Below, one piece after another: positions 1 through 6,702 of a stretch of 32,500 nt of DNA. The notes below the pieces were generated by a model. It did not search any database and had not been told where the DNA came from. It saw only the letters and a list, made by a program, of their open reading frames with translations. Position 1 is the stretch's first letter. Every line of letters begins with the position of its first letter. Source of the DNA: an uncultured Opitutia bacterium. GTDB lineage: Bacteria > Verrucomicrobiota > Verrucomicrobiia > Opitutales > Opitutaceae. Position numbers and translations under genes: made by a program. The stretch spans positions 1 through 32,500 of the forward strand of contig CAIQKV010000040.1 of assembly GCA_903872505.1 (NCBI GenBank), written 5' to 3'.

Positions 1-930
1 AGGGATTGAGATCTCAGAGGCGCGGCGGGGGCGCCGCGGCTCCATCTCATGCATGACTTCATCGAGCGCCTGCCGGTAGACGCGCGTGATGCTGGCGACA
101 TACTCGGGCGACTTCAGGCGCCCCTCGATTTTGAGCGAGGCGACGCCGGCGCGGACGAGCTCGGGCAGGACGTCGAGGCCGGAGAGGTCCTGCGGGCTGA
201 GCAGGTAGCGCCGGTCCCCGAGCGGCACCTGCTGCCCGTCGGAAATGAGATCGTAGGGCATCCGGCAGGCCTGGGCGCACTCACCGCGGTTGGCCGAGCG
301 GCCGCCGAGCGCCTCGCTGGTGAGGCACTGGCCCGAGTAGGCGACGCAGAGCGCCCCGTGGACGAAGACCTCGAGCGGCAGCGTCGTCCCGGCGGCGGTG
401 AGCGCGGCGTTCATCCGGGTGATGTCGGCGAGGGAGTTTTCCCGGGCGAGCACCACGAGCTGCGCTCCCAACTCGCGCGCAAAGGCCACGCCGGCGGCGC
501 TGGTGATGGTCATCTGCGTGGAGCAGTGGATGGGGAAATCCGGCGAGAGCGCGCGGATCAGCCGGCAGATGCCGATGTCCTGCACGATGGCGGCGTCGAC
601 GCCCGCCGCGATGATCGTGCGCAGGCAGTCCTCGGCGTCGGCCAGCTCGGACGGGAAGACGAGCGTGTTGAACGTGACGTAGCCGCGGACGCCGCGGCGG
701 TGGAGGAATTCCATCAGCGCCGGCAGGTCGGCCGTCGTGAAATTCTTGGCGCGCATCCGGGCGTTGAAGCGCTCGAGGCCGAAGTAGATCGCCTCGGCGC
801 CGTTCTCGACGGCGGCCCGGGCGCACTCCCAGTCACCGGCCGGAGCGAGCAGTTCGGGCCGGCGGAGGGCTGGGATCCCGCCTGGGGCGGGACCGGCATT
901 GGCTAGCGTATTTTCAGTTGGTGCCGGCAT
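1..930 (-). CDS. Peptidase U32 family protein (partial, C-terminus beyond left edge)
   Basis: 310 codons are visible and the frame stays open to base 1, so the C-terminus is missing. The start ATG at 930 is followed within about 25 residues by the usual family opening RRPELLAPAGDWE. The U32 signature is complete: EVFVHGALC, then SGQC, then GECAQACRMPY about 15 residues later. Family members are called collagenase-like peptidases, but several act in RNA modification (RlhA and TrhP in E. coli), so protease activity should not be assumed. The gene starts one base after the MFS stop and is probably cotranscribed with it. Oddity: the last visible codons (from about base 44 down) read through half of a GC-rich repeat also found at 10313, giving the Arg/Pro stretch MEPRRPRRAS. 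Whether the protein resumes the family alignment cannot be seen here. Family call sure; substrate unknown. Confidence 0.9.
   Translation of the reverse strand, partial: MPAPTENTLANAGPAPGGIPALRRPELLAPAGDWECARAAVENGAEAIYFGLERFNARMRAKNFTTADLPALMEFLHRRGVRGYVTFNTLVFPSELADAEDCLRTIIAAGVDAAIVQDIGICRLIRALSPDFPIHCSTQMTITSAAGVAFARELGAQLVVLARENSLADITRMNAALTAAGTTLPLEVFVHGALCVAYSGQCLTSEALGGRSANRGECAQACRMPYDLISDGQQVPLGDRRYLLSPQDLSGLDVLPELVRAGVASLKIEGRLKSPEYVASITRVYRQALDEVMHEMEPRRPRRASEISIP
21..44 (-). repeat. Half-copy of GC-rich dispersed repeat inside the U32 frame
   Basis: Read on the minus strand, these 24 bases are identical to plus-strand 10313-10336, which is the first arm of the inverted repeat at 10313-10370. 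The copy lies inside the open frame of the U32 gene and adds no stop codon. A match of this length between two distant sites, one intergenic and one coding, is best explained by a repeat family. A second arm may lie within or beyond the left edge but is not seen. Confidence 0.6.
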
Positions 931-931
931 G

Positions 932-2224
932 TTACGTGATCGCTTCGGCCTCGACGGGGAGAGGGGTGTGGGCGCCGGCCATCCCGGGCGTGGCGACGTG
1001 GGGGGCCGCGCGGCGCAACTCCACGGCACAGAGCACGGCGAGGCCGAAGCACGCGACGGAAACGTAGCCCAGGTTCGGATAACCGACCAAGCGGCCGCCG
1101 GGACCGGTGGTGACGAACCACCCGGCCACGACATTGGCCAGGCCGCTGGCGGCCTGTTGGAGGGCGGCATTGAGGCTCATGAAGCCGCCGCGGTAGCGCG
1201 CCTCGACCGCGTTGGTGACCATGGTCATGGCCGGGGCAAAACGGCCGGACATGGGAATCATGAACAGCGCCATCATGAGGGCGGCAACCCAGACGGGAGA
1301 GGGACCAAGGCGGACCATGATCAGGACCACGACCGACCCGAAGAGCGAGAGCCAGACGAACAACTTGAGCCGATCCATGCGGTCGCTGAGCCGCCCGATC
1401 AGCGGCATGCTGATCATCGTAGCCAGGCCGCCGGCCACGTAGGCGAGCGGGAGCTGGGTCTTTTCATCGAGGCCCACGTTGGCGACAAAAGACGGCGCGA
1501 TGAACGGAATGAGGAAGCCGCCCGCCAGGACGAGGACGCCGCCGAGGGCGAAGGCGCGGAGATGCACGGCATGCGACATGATCTCCCGCATCTGGCGCCG
1601 GGGGTTGTGGTCGAGGACGGCGGTGCGGAGGTGCGGGAGGGCGAGGGAGGCGAGCAGCAGGTTCACGCCGGCGCAGCCGCCCAGCATGAAGAAAGGCGCG
1701 TGCCAGCCGAAGTGGCCCGCGAGCACCAGCCCGACGGGCACGCCGAGGACGGAGGCCACCGGAAACGCGGTCATGACGACGCTCATGGCCCGGCCGCGAC
1801 GGGCGGGTGGGATGATGTCGCCGACCATGGCGGAGACCATCGAGCCCGCGAGTCCGCCGAAGGCGCCGGCGGCGAGCCGCGCGATCATCAGCCAGTGGTG
1901 CGTCGGTGCGAGGCCGCAGGCAAACGTGGCAATTCCGAAGCCGGCGTAGAGCACCAGCAGCGCGCGCTTGCGGTCGAACCGGTCCATGAAAAACCCGCCG
2001 ATGAACCCGCTCACCGCCGCCGCGAGCCCGTAGCACGCCACCAGCTGCGTGAACTGGGACGGCGTGATCTGAAACACCCGCATGAGCTGCGAGCCCAGCG
2101 GCATCATGATCATGAAATCGAGGATGTGCGTGAACTGCACCGCGCCGAGGGTGAGCAGGGTCGCGCGTTCGCGGGCGGGGGAGAGGGCGTGGTGCTGTCC
2201 GGAAGCGGGCATGAAAGGTGACAC
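932..2224 (-). CDS. MFS transporter
   Basis: A 430-residue hydrophobic protein with about 12 membrane segments, the standard size for the major facilitator superfamily. The loop between segments 2 and 3 carries the motif-A pattern GFFMDRFDRKRAL. A long loop near the middle (around HLRTAVLDHNPRR) separates the two halves. The architecture resembles drug or metabolite exporters of the DHA1 type, but no substrate can be assigned. The start used is GTG at 2224; an in-frame ATG at 2212 is equally possible and neither has a clear ribosome site. It lies 29 bases after the LysR gene in the same direction and ends one base before the U32 gene, so LysR-MFS-U32 looks like one transcript, with the regulator perhaps controlling export. 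Confidence 0.9.
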   Translation of the reverse strand: MSPFMPASGQHHALSPARERATLLTLGAVQFTHILDFMIMMPLGSQLMRVFQITPSQFTQLVACYGLAAAVSGFIGGFFMDRFDRKRALLVLYAGFGIATFACGLAPTHHWLMIARLAAGAFGGLAGSMVSAMVGDIIPPARRGRAMSVVMTAFPVASVLGVPVGLVLAGHFGWHAPFFMLGGCAGVNLLLASLALPHLRTAVLDHNPRRQMREIMSHAVHLRAFALGGVLVLAGGFLIPFIAPSFVANVGLDEKTQLPLAYVAGGLATMISMPLIGRLSDRMDRLKLFVWLSLFGSVVVLIMVRLGPSPVWVAALMMALFMIPMSGRFAPAMTMVTNAVEARYRGGFMSLNAALQQAASGLANVVAGWFVTTGPGGRLVGYPNLGYVSVACFGLAVLCAVELRRAAPHVATPGMAGAHTPLPVEAEAIT

Positions 2225-2253
2225 CGTTGGGGTTTTTCGGGGGAGCGCAACCG

Positions 2254-3156
2254 TCAGGGTGCGCCGTTGACCATACTCGCCCGGGCCGACGCGCGCAGCA
2301 GGGCGAGGAACTGCTCCGCCCCGCGGCTCTGGTAGCGCTGCAGGTGCCGGATGACGCCGACTTCGCGGGTGGGGGCGCTGTCCGTCAGCCGGAGGTAGGA
2401 GAGCGAGTCGCGGTCCTCCGGGAGCTGCGCACCCTGCGGCAGGATGGAAATGCCCGCGCCCATCCCGACGAAGAGCTTGAGGGTCGCCACCTGGGCGCAG
2501 CGGTAGCCGACATGGGGCGCAAAGTTATGGTCGCCGCAGAAAATGCGGATCTGGGCGGCCAGCGTGCTCGAGTCGCCCATCGTCACAAAGGTCTCCTCGG
2601 CCAGGTCGTTGGCCGTGACATCGGTGCGGCCCGCGAGCGGATGACCCTTGCCCACGACCAGCAGGAGGGGCTCGGTCAGCAGCGGCTCGATCGACAGGCG
2701 GGGGTCCTTGATGGGCAGGGTGACCACGGCGAGGTCGAGTTCCCCCTCGACGACGGCGCGGCAGAGTTCGACCCGGAAATCCTCGCGCAAGTAAACCGTG
2801 AGGTTGGGGTGGGTCTCGCGGCAGCGCTTGATCAGGGGCGCGAGCAGGTAGGGCGCGATGGTGGGCAGCGCCCCAACGGTGATCCGCCGGTCGAGCGAGG
2901 GGGAATCCTTGAGCTCCTTGGTGACATCCTCGACCTCGAACAGAATCCGGCGGGCGCGATCCAGGAAAGTAACCCCCGCCTCGGTCAGAACGGCCTTTCG
3001 ACCCAGCCGGTGAAACAGTTTATGGCCGATCTCGCTCTCAAGATTCAAAACCTGCTGGCTTAAAGATGGTTGCGTTATGTTACAGCGCTCGGATGCCCGG
3101 GTGAAATTCCCGGTTTCGGCGACGGCCACGAAGTAACGCAACTGGTGTAGTTCCAT
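2254..3156 (-). CDS. LysR-family transcriptional regulator, OxyR-like
   Basis: A 300-residue protein, typical LysR length. The N-terminal winged helix-turn-helix (residues 1-60) opens with MELHQLRYFVAVAE and contains the recognition region TQPSLSQQV. The effector domain (about 90-295) has the OxyR-like segment KLFVGMGAGISILPQ. At the position of the OxyR resolving cysteine there is Cys207, but the peroxidatic position nine residues earlier is Thr198. Peroxide sensing by the classic disulfide is therefore unlikely, and a small-molecule effector is more probable. The gene heads the minus-strand group with MFS and U32 genes and faces the small membrane gene at 3268. A perfect palindrome of T-N11-A type lies between them at 3191-3205, suggesting autoregulation and control of the divergent gene. 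ATG start at 3156. Confidence 0.92.
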   Translation of the reverse strand: MELHQLRYFVAVAETGNFTRASERCNITQPSLSQQVLNLESEIGHKLFHRLGRKAVLTEAGVTFLDRARRILFEVEDVTKELKDSPSLDRRITVGALPTIAPYLLAPLIKRCRETHPNLTVYLREDFRVELCRAVVEGELDLAVVTLPIKDPRLSIEPLLTEPLLLVVGKGHPLAGRTDVTANDLAEETFVTMGDSSTLAAQIRIFCGDHNFAPHVGYRCAQVATLKLFVGMGAGISILPQGAQLPEDRDSLSYLRLTDSAPTREVGVIRHLQRYQSRGAEQFLALLRASARASMVNGAP

Positions 3157-3190
3157 AGTCTAAAACAATGAATATGATAGGTAGCGATTA

Positions 3191-3205
3191 TTTCAACTAT
3201 TGAAA
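3191..3205. promoter_or_regulatory. Palindromic T-N11-A box between LysR gene and divergent small gene
   Basis: TTTCAA-CTA-TTGAAA is a perfect 6-base inverted repeat with a 3-base centre, containing TTCAACTATTGAA, which fits the T-N11-A LysR consensus. On the minus strand the TTGAAA arm could serve as a -35, with TATTCA at 3174-3169 as -10 (16-base spacer), placing transcription start near the LysR ATG. On the plus strand TATAAT at 3214-3219 is a good -10 for the 61-residue gene, 17 bases after the other arm. LysR proteins commonly bind such sites between divergent genes; the binding here is inferred. Confidence 0.5.
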
Positions 3206-3267
3206 ATCCAAGGTATAATTCCGAAGTCAGCCTTACCTGGGCGACAAACCTAAGAACTAAACCTATC

Positions 3268-3453
3268 ATGAAGAACGAAATCACCACCTTGGCGGTCACC
3301 CTCAGCCTTATCGGAGCCGCTTACTACCTTGTTTCCCGAGTTCACCCCGCGGTCAACGCGGACTCCCTGATCGGCTTCAGCGTCGTTTCGATGCTGCTGG
3401 CGATGGCGGCTCTCGAATACCGCATCAGCTGGAAAAGCCTGTTCGGGCGGTAA
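3268..3453 (+). CDS. Small two-pass membrane protein (61 aa), unknown function
   Basis: 61 residues with two hydrophobic segments, about 7-24 (TLAVTLSLIGAAYYLV) and 35-50 (IGFSVVSMLLAMAAL), joined by a short charged turn and ending in a basic tail (WKSLFGR). I do not recognise a family. The case for a real gene is contextual: a TATAAT box lies about 50 bases upstream, an ATG opens the frame, and a stem-loop with eight T follows 27 bases after the stop, making a self-contained transcription unit. It is divergent from the LysR gene with a palindromic operator-like box between them, so it may be the LysR target. No clear ribosome site is visible. Confidence 0.65.
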   Translation: MKNEITTLAVTLSLIGAAYYLVSRVHPAVNADSLIGFSVVSMLLAMAALEYRISWKSLFGR

Positions 3454-3480
3454 GCCCGGCAAACGCTGGTTAGAAACCGA

Positions 3481-3508
3481 GGCCCGGAGCAATCCGGGTC
3501 TTTTTTTT
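3481..3508 (+). terminator. Intrinsic terminator after the small membrane gene
   Basis: Stem CCCGG (3483-3487) and CCGGG (3494-3498) around the loop AGCAAT, extended by a G-U and a G-C pair, is followed by TC and eight T (3501-3508). It insulates the small gene from the ECF promoter just downstream. Confidence 0.85.
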
Positions 3509-3525
3509 GCCCGTTTACGGTGGCT

Positions 3526-3556
3526 GGGGAAACTTTTCGGCCTGAAGGTAGACAAA
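3526..3556 (+). promoter_or_regulatory. Candidate ECF-type promoter of the sigma operon
   Basis: GGGGAAACTTTT (3526-3537) resembles an ECF -35 element, and GGTAGAC (3547-3553) could be the -10. It lies after the upstream terminator and just before the sigma gene, where autoregulated ECF promoters usually sit. The spacing AACTTTT-N7-AAG recurs exactly on the minus strand at 6650-6634, in front of the neighbouring membrane-protein genes. If this is the promoter, transcription would start near 3560. Confidence 0.45.
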
Positions 3557-3567
3557 TCCCTGCCGCG

Positions 3568-4119
3568 ATGACGCTTTTCAGGAAAGCCCCCCGAACCGAA
3601 CGCATGGAGGACATTCCTGACGATGAATCTTGGACCGACTGGTTTCAGCGCTATGGCCCGAAACTGCTGCTTTGCGCGCGGCAGTGGACGCGGTCCCTCG
3701 CGGATGCCGAGGATGTCGTGCAGGAAGCCTTTGTCCGCTTCTGGCGGCACCAGCGCGGCTTGGGCGGGGAGCCGCAGGCCCTCCTGTTCACCTCGGTGCG
3801 GCGCGCGGCCATCGATCTCGCCCGGCGCAATTCCCGGCGCAGCGCCCGCGAGGAGCACGCCGACGGCGGCCTGGAGAGCACCGAGCCCCTGTTTGAAACC
3901 CCGCTGGAAGGGGACGACCGCCGCGCGGCAATCGAGTCCGCCCTCCGCCAGCTCCCGGTCGAGCAGCGCGAGGTGCTCGTGCTCAAGATCTGGGGCGAAC
4001 TCACCTTCGATCAAATTGCCGCGCAGCTCGGCATCCCGCCCAACACCGCCGCCTCGCGTTACCGCTACGCGCTCGGCGCGCTGCGCGAAACCCTGACCGC
4101 GGCCGACTGCCATGGATAA
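3568..4119 (+). CDS. ECF-family RNA polymerase sigma factor
   Basis: 183 residues from ATG 3568. Region 2 is RYGPKLLLCARQW followed by ADAEDVVQEAFVRFWRH (core binding and -10 recognition). Region 4 is LPVEQREVLVLKIWGELTFDQIAAQLGIPPNTAASRY in outline, a helix-turn-helix for the -35. Nothing lies between them but a short acidic linker, so it is a minimal group 4 sigma. The frame extends up to GTG 3520, but that would cross the candidate promoter; ATG 3604 (MEDIPDD) is another good start. The stop overlaps the next gene by eight bases, implying translational coupling with its likely anti-sigma factor. It probably directs its own operon and perhaps the membrane-protein pair at 5714-6583. The inducing signal is unknown, presumably at the cell envelope. 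Confidence 0.93.
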   Translation: MTLFRKAPRTERMEDIPDDESWTDWFQRYGPKLLLCARQWTRSLADAEDVVQEAFVRFWRHQRGLGGEPQALLFTSVRRAAIDLARRNSRRSAREEHADGGLESTEPLFETPLEGDDRRAAIESALRQLPVEQREVLVLKIWGELTFDQIAAQLGIPPNTAASRYRYALGALRETLTAADCHG

Positions 4120-4540
4120 CGAACTGCACGAACTCGAGGCCGAGCTGAAGCGCCTGCGCCCGGTCGCCCCGGCGCCGGCCGTGGCGGCGGAAATCGGCGT
4201 CGCACTGGCCGTCCCCCGCCGCCGGTTCTGGGCGTGGACGGCGCTGCCGCTCGCGGCCGGCCTCGCCGGGATCGCCCTCCTGCGGGAGCATCCCGCGGCC
4301 CCAACCCCCGCGCCCGCCCCGGTGGTCGCGGCTGCGGCCTACAAACCGGTTTCCGCCGAAAACCTGCTCTATGCCCAGCGCGACGAAGGCCTCGTGACCC
4401 TCGCGGACGGCACCACGGCGCGCCGCTACCGCAGCTCCTACGTTGACACCATCACGTGGAAGAATCCCCGCACCCAGGCGTCCCTGCGCTGGAGCGTGCC
4501 CCGCACCGAGGAGCGCGTGATCCCCGTCAGTTTCCAGTGA
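4112..4540 (+). CDS. Single-pass membrane protein, likely anti-sigma factor
   Basis: 142 residues. Residues 1-35 are a charged cytoplasmic-looking segment (DNELHELEAELKRLRP), 38-57 a membrane helix (RFWAWTALPLAAGLAGIALL), then a Pro/Ala linker and a periplasmic part (about 75-142) with TLADGTTARRYR. It overlaps the sigma gene by eight bases, the usual arrangement for a sigma/anti-sigma pair. It lacks the His/Cys zinc-finger pattern of ZAS anti-sigma factors and is short, so the assignment rests on position and topology rather than on a recognised domain. It could instead be an accessory membrane protein. A PDZ protein follows 39 bases downstream, which could take part in signal sensing. Confidence 0.6.
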   Translation: MDNELHELEAELKRLRPVAPAPAVAAEIGVALAVPRRRFWAWTALPLAAGLAGIALLREHPAAPTPAPAPVVAAAAYKPVSAENLLYAQRDEGLVTLADGTTARRYRSSYVDTITWKNPRTQASLRWSVPRTEERVIPVSFQ

Positions 4541-4579
4541 AATCCCCAACCCAGATCAAGATCCCATAACCGCCCGCCC

Positions 4580-5635
4580 ATGAAATCCATCATCCGTTAT
4601 CTCATTCCCCTCGCCGGCCTCGCCGCCGCGCTGCCCGCGCTGCGCGCCGGGGAGCCCGGCCCCAAGATTGAAAAAGAACTGCGCGTCATCGCCGGCCCCG
4701 ACGACAACGCCCCGCCGTCTCCCCACCAGCGCCGCATCATCATCCACGGCGGTCCCCGGGAGATGGAGACCGTCACCTTCCTCGGCGTGGCGACAAGCCC
4801 CGCCGGCTCGACGCTGGCCGACCAGCTCAGCCTGCCGAAAGACGCAGGTTTGGTGGTGAACGAAGTCATGCCCGACAGCCCCGCGGCCGGCGTGCTCAAG
4901 CGGAACGACGTGCTCGTCAAGCTCGACGACCAGCTGCTCATCGATCAGCGCCAGCTTTCGGTCCTAGTGCGCAATCACCAGGAGGGCGAGGAGGTCACGA
5001 TTTCCTACATCCGCGGCGGCAAGGAGGCCACGGCCAAGGTGAAGCTCGCCAAGCATGAGGTGCCGAAGATGGCCCTGATGGAATTCGGCCCCGGGGCCGG
5101 GCCGCACGGCATGGCGATGGCCCATGCGGACGCCATGGCGGGCCTGGGCCGCGAGGAAATGGACCGGGTGCTCGCGCTCATCGGGCATGGCGGCCCGGAC
5201 GGCCCCGGCCCCGGTGGACCCGGTGGTCCGGGAGGTCCGGGAGAAGAAATGCGCGAGATGCACATCGAGCAGCACCACGGTCCCGGGATGCACAGCGTCA
5301 CCGTCAACACCAGCAACAGCAACATGGTGTTCAGCGACGAGCAGGGCACGCTCGACCTCACGATCAAGGACGGCCAGAAGACGCTGGTCGCGAAGAACGC
5401 GAAGGGTGAGCAACTCTACTCCGGCCCGGTCAACACGCCCGAGGAGCGCAAGGCGCTGCCGGCCGACGTGCGGGCCCGCCTCGACAAGCTCGAGGGCATG
5501 CAGGACTTCAGCTTCAAGACCGACGGCGACTTCAAGCCCGGCGACGTGAAGGACGCGCGCCCGAAGCACCAGGGCATCGCGCTGCCGCTGCCGCCGTCCG
5601 CCGCCCCGCAGGGTCCGCCCGCAGTTTTCTTCTGA
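4580..5635 (+). CDS. Secreted PDZ-domain protein
   Basis: 351 residues. Residues 1-23 look like a signal peptide (MKSIIRYLIPLAGLAAALPALRA). A PDZ domain spans about 66-158, with the carboxylate-binding-type start TFLGVAT and the core LVVNEVMPDSPAAGVLKRNDVLVKLDDQ. There is no trypsin-like protease domain, so it is not a DegP/DegQ enzyme. A His/Met-rich stretch (170-200) and a Gly/Pro repeat (203-221) lead into a second region (225-330) without a recognised fold, containing LDLTIKDGQKTLVAKNAKGEQLYSG. It is third in the ECF operon. By analogy with PDZ proteins in envelope stress pathways it may bind exposed protein tails and modulate signalling to the membrane partner, but that is inference. A strong two-way terminator follows at 5662. 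Confidence 0.82.
   Translation: MKSIIRYLIPLAGLAAALPALRAGEPGPKIEKELRVIAGPDDNAPPSPHQRRIIIHGGPREMETVTFLGVATSPAGSTLADQLSLPKDAGLVVNEVMPDSPAAGVLKRNDVLVKLDDQLLIDQRQLSVLVRNHQEGEEVTISYIRGGKEATAKVKLAKHEVPKMALMEFGPGAGPHGMAMAHADAMAGLGREEMDRVLALIGHGGPDGPGPGGPGGPGGPGEEMREMHIEQHHGPGMHSVTVNTSNSNMVFSDEQGTLDLTIKDGQKTLVAKNAKGEQLYSGPVNTPEERKALPADVRARLDKLEGMQDFSFKTDGDFKPGDVKDARPKHQGIALPLPPSAAPQGPPAVFF
5186..5242 (+). repeat. Gly/Pro-coding low-complexity tract in the PDZ gene
   Basis: Residues 203-221 of the PDZ protein form a Gly/Pro tract with repeated GGP triplets. In the DNA, units like GGTGGACCC, GGTGGTCCG and GGAGGTCCG recur at nine-base spacing. Such a tract can change length by slippage in steps of three codons without breaking the frame. 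It acts as a flexible linker between the PDZ half and the C-terminal half. Confidence 0.6.
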
Positions 5636-5661
5636 GCCGGGTTTCCCCCACTGCGGCCACA

Positions 5662-5693
5662 AAAAAGCCGGGCCCGATCGGGCCCGGCTTTTT
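5662..5693. terminator. Perfect bidirectional intrinsic terminator
   Basis: AAAAA-GCCGGGCCC-GAT-CGGGCCCGGC-TTTTT is a near-perfect palindrome with A and T runs at both ends. It therefore terminates the plus-strand ECF operon and the minus-strand DUF4199 gene, which converge here. Confidence 0.92.
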
Positions 5694-5713
5694 GCTGGAG
5701 AAAAGGCGGTGGC

Positions 5714-6253
5714 TCAGGCGGCGACCGGCGGCTGCTCCGCGGTGGCCGGGCGTTTCAGGAAGGCCGCAGCGACCAGGGAAATGACGGTGCAGATGATCAC
5801 GCCGAAGATCAGGCCGAACACGGCCTGCAGGGCGGGATTCATCATCTTGCGCATCATTTTTTCCGCCTGCTCGATCCGCGCGCTGCTCAGGCCCGCGGCA
5901 TCCCACTTGGCGATCTGCGCCTGCACCATCAGGTCGGTGAGGCCGGGATTGATGACCTGCATGTAGAGCAGGTTGGTCACCATGCCGAACAGCGCGGCAA
6001 AGAGGCCGACCATGACCCCCGCGCCGACGGCGCGACCGTAACTGAAATCCTCCGTGGCGGGCACCTCGGCGCGCCGGGCCTTGATGCCGAGGGCGATGAA
6101 GGTGATGCCAATCGCCAGGCCGCCGATCGTGCTGATCGTCTGGGCCGAGTGCAGTTTATCGACGTCGGAGTGGAATCCGAGGAAGTAGAGGCCCATGGTC
6201 AGCACTGCGCCGGCCAGAGTCATGAAGAAGCCGTAGGTAAGGTAAGTTTTCAT
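5714..6253 (-). CDS. DUF4199-type membrane protein
   Basis: 179 residues with four hydrophobic segments: about 5-25, 40-58, 76-97 and 143-165. Between segments 3 and 4 lies a soluble stretch rich in Met/Lys (around ARIEQAEKMMRKMMNP). The layout and the motif SYGRAVGAGVMVGLFAALFGMVTN match DUF4199 proteins, a family of four-helix membrane proteins of unknown function found mostly in Bacteroidota and Verrucomicrobiota. ATG start at 6253. It ends at the two-way terminator and follows another small membrane gene in the same direction (96-base gap), with which it may be transcribed from the candidate ECF-like promoter near 6640. A role in the neighbouring envelope-stress operon is possible but not shown. 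Confidence 0.8.
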   Translation of the reverse strand: MKTYLTYGFFMTLAGAVLTMGLYFLGFHSDVDKLHSAQTISTIGGLAIGITFIALGIKARRAEVPATEDFSYGRAVGAGVMVGLFAALFGMVTNLLYMQVINPGLTDLMVQAQIAKWDAAGLSSARIEQAEKMMRKMMNPALQAVFGLIFGVIICTVISLVAAAFLKRPATAEQPPVAA

Positions 6254-6349
6254 CGCGCCGGCAGCTTGCCGGCGACGCCGGGCAAAAACAATCCCGCAGT
6301 GACCGGCGGGTCGCTGGCGGGATGAACGGCGGGCCCGGCCGGCGCCGGG

Positions 6350-6583
6350 TCAGGCGGCGAGGCGTTCCACGTGCCGCGCCGGCGCGGACGGGAAGCGGGC
6401 GATGGCGGGGCGCGGTTCCCAAACGGAACGGCGCGGGCTGTAATCGCGGACCGCGACGAGCAGGACCAGCAACGAGGCGGTGGCGGCATAGCAGCCACCG
6501 GGCGGGGTGCCGAGGGAAAGGGCGAGCAGGGAAACGGCCAGCCCGAGGGAGGCGGCGGCGGAGAGGAAGGAGATGATTTTCAT
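6350..6583 (-). CDS. Small membrane protein (77 aa), unknown function
   Basis: From ATG 6583 the protein has two hydrophobic segments, about 1-22 (MKIISFLSAAASLGLAVSLLAL) and 31-44 (AATASLLVLLVAVR). The tail is basic and Pro/Arg-rich (DYSPRRSVWEPRPAIARF). A longer reading from GTG 6634 is open, but it would start inside the candidate promoter at 6627-6650, so I prefer 6583. I recognise no family. Similar short proteins often sit beside ECF sigma genes in Verrucomicrobiota, which I recall only loosely. It lies upstream of the DUF4199 gene in the same direction. Confidence 0.6.
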   Translation of the reverse strand: MKIISFLSAAASLGLAVSLLALSLGTPPGGCYAATASLLVLLVAVRDYSPRRSVWEPRPAIARFPSAPARHVERLAA

Positions 6584-6626
6584 GGGAGTAAAGGGACGGG
6601 GCAGAGGTTGGCTGTTACGTCCTTGA

Positions 6627-6650
6627 GAACTCACTTATCCCACAAAAGTT
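6627..6650 (-). promoter_or_regulatory. Candidate ECF-type promoter for the membrane-protein pair
   Basis: On the minus strand, CAACTTTT begins at 6651, followed after seven bases by AAGTGAGTTC (6636-6627). The AACTTTT-N7-AAG pattern and spacing are identical to those at 3531-3547 in front of the ECF sigma gene. It lies 45-70 bases before the ATG at 6583, with no other gene between. Two matches are suggestive only. Confidence 0.35.
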
Positions 6651-6702
6651 GCAGGGATTCCGCTCGATTTGGAGCAGCGGGCGTGCGCCCGGATGGGCGG
6701 CG

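Noticed and set aside
899-2221. A long plus-strand frame opposite the MFS transporter
   Set aside because: It is rich in His, Glu, Gly and Arg without hydrophobic core, typical of antisense of a membrane protein.
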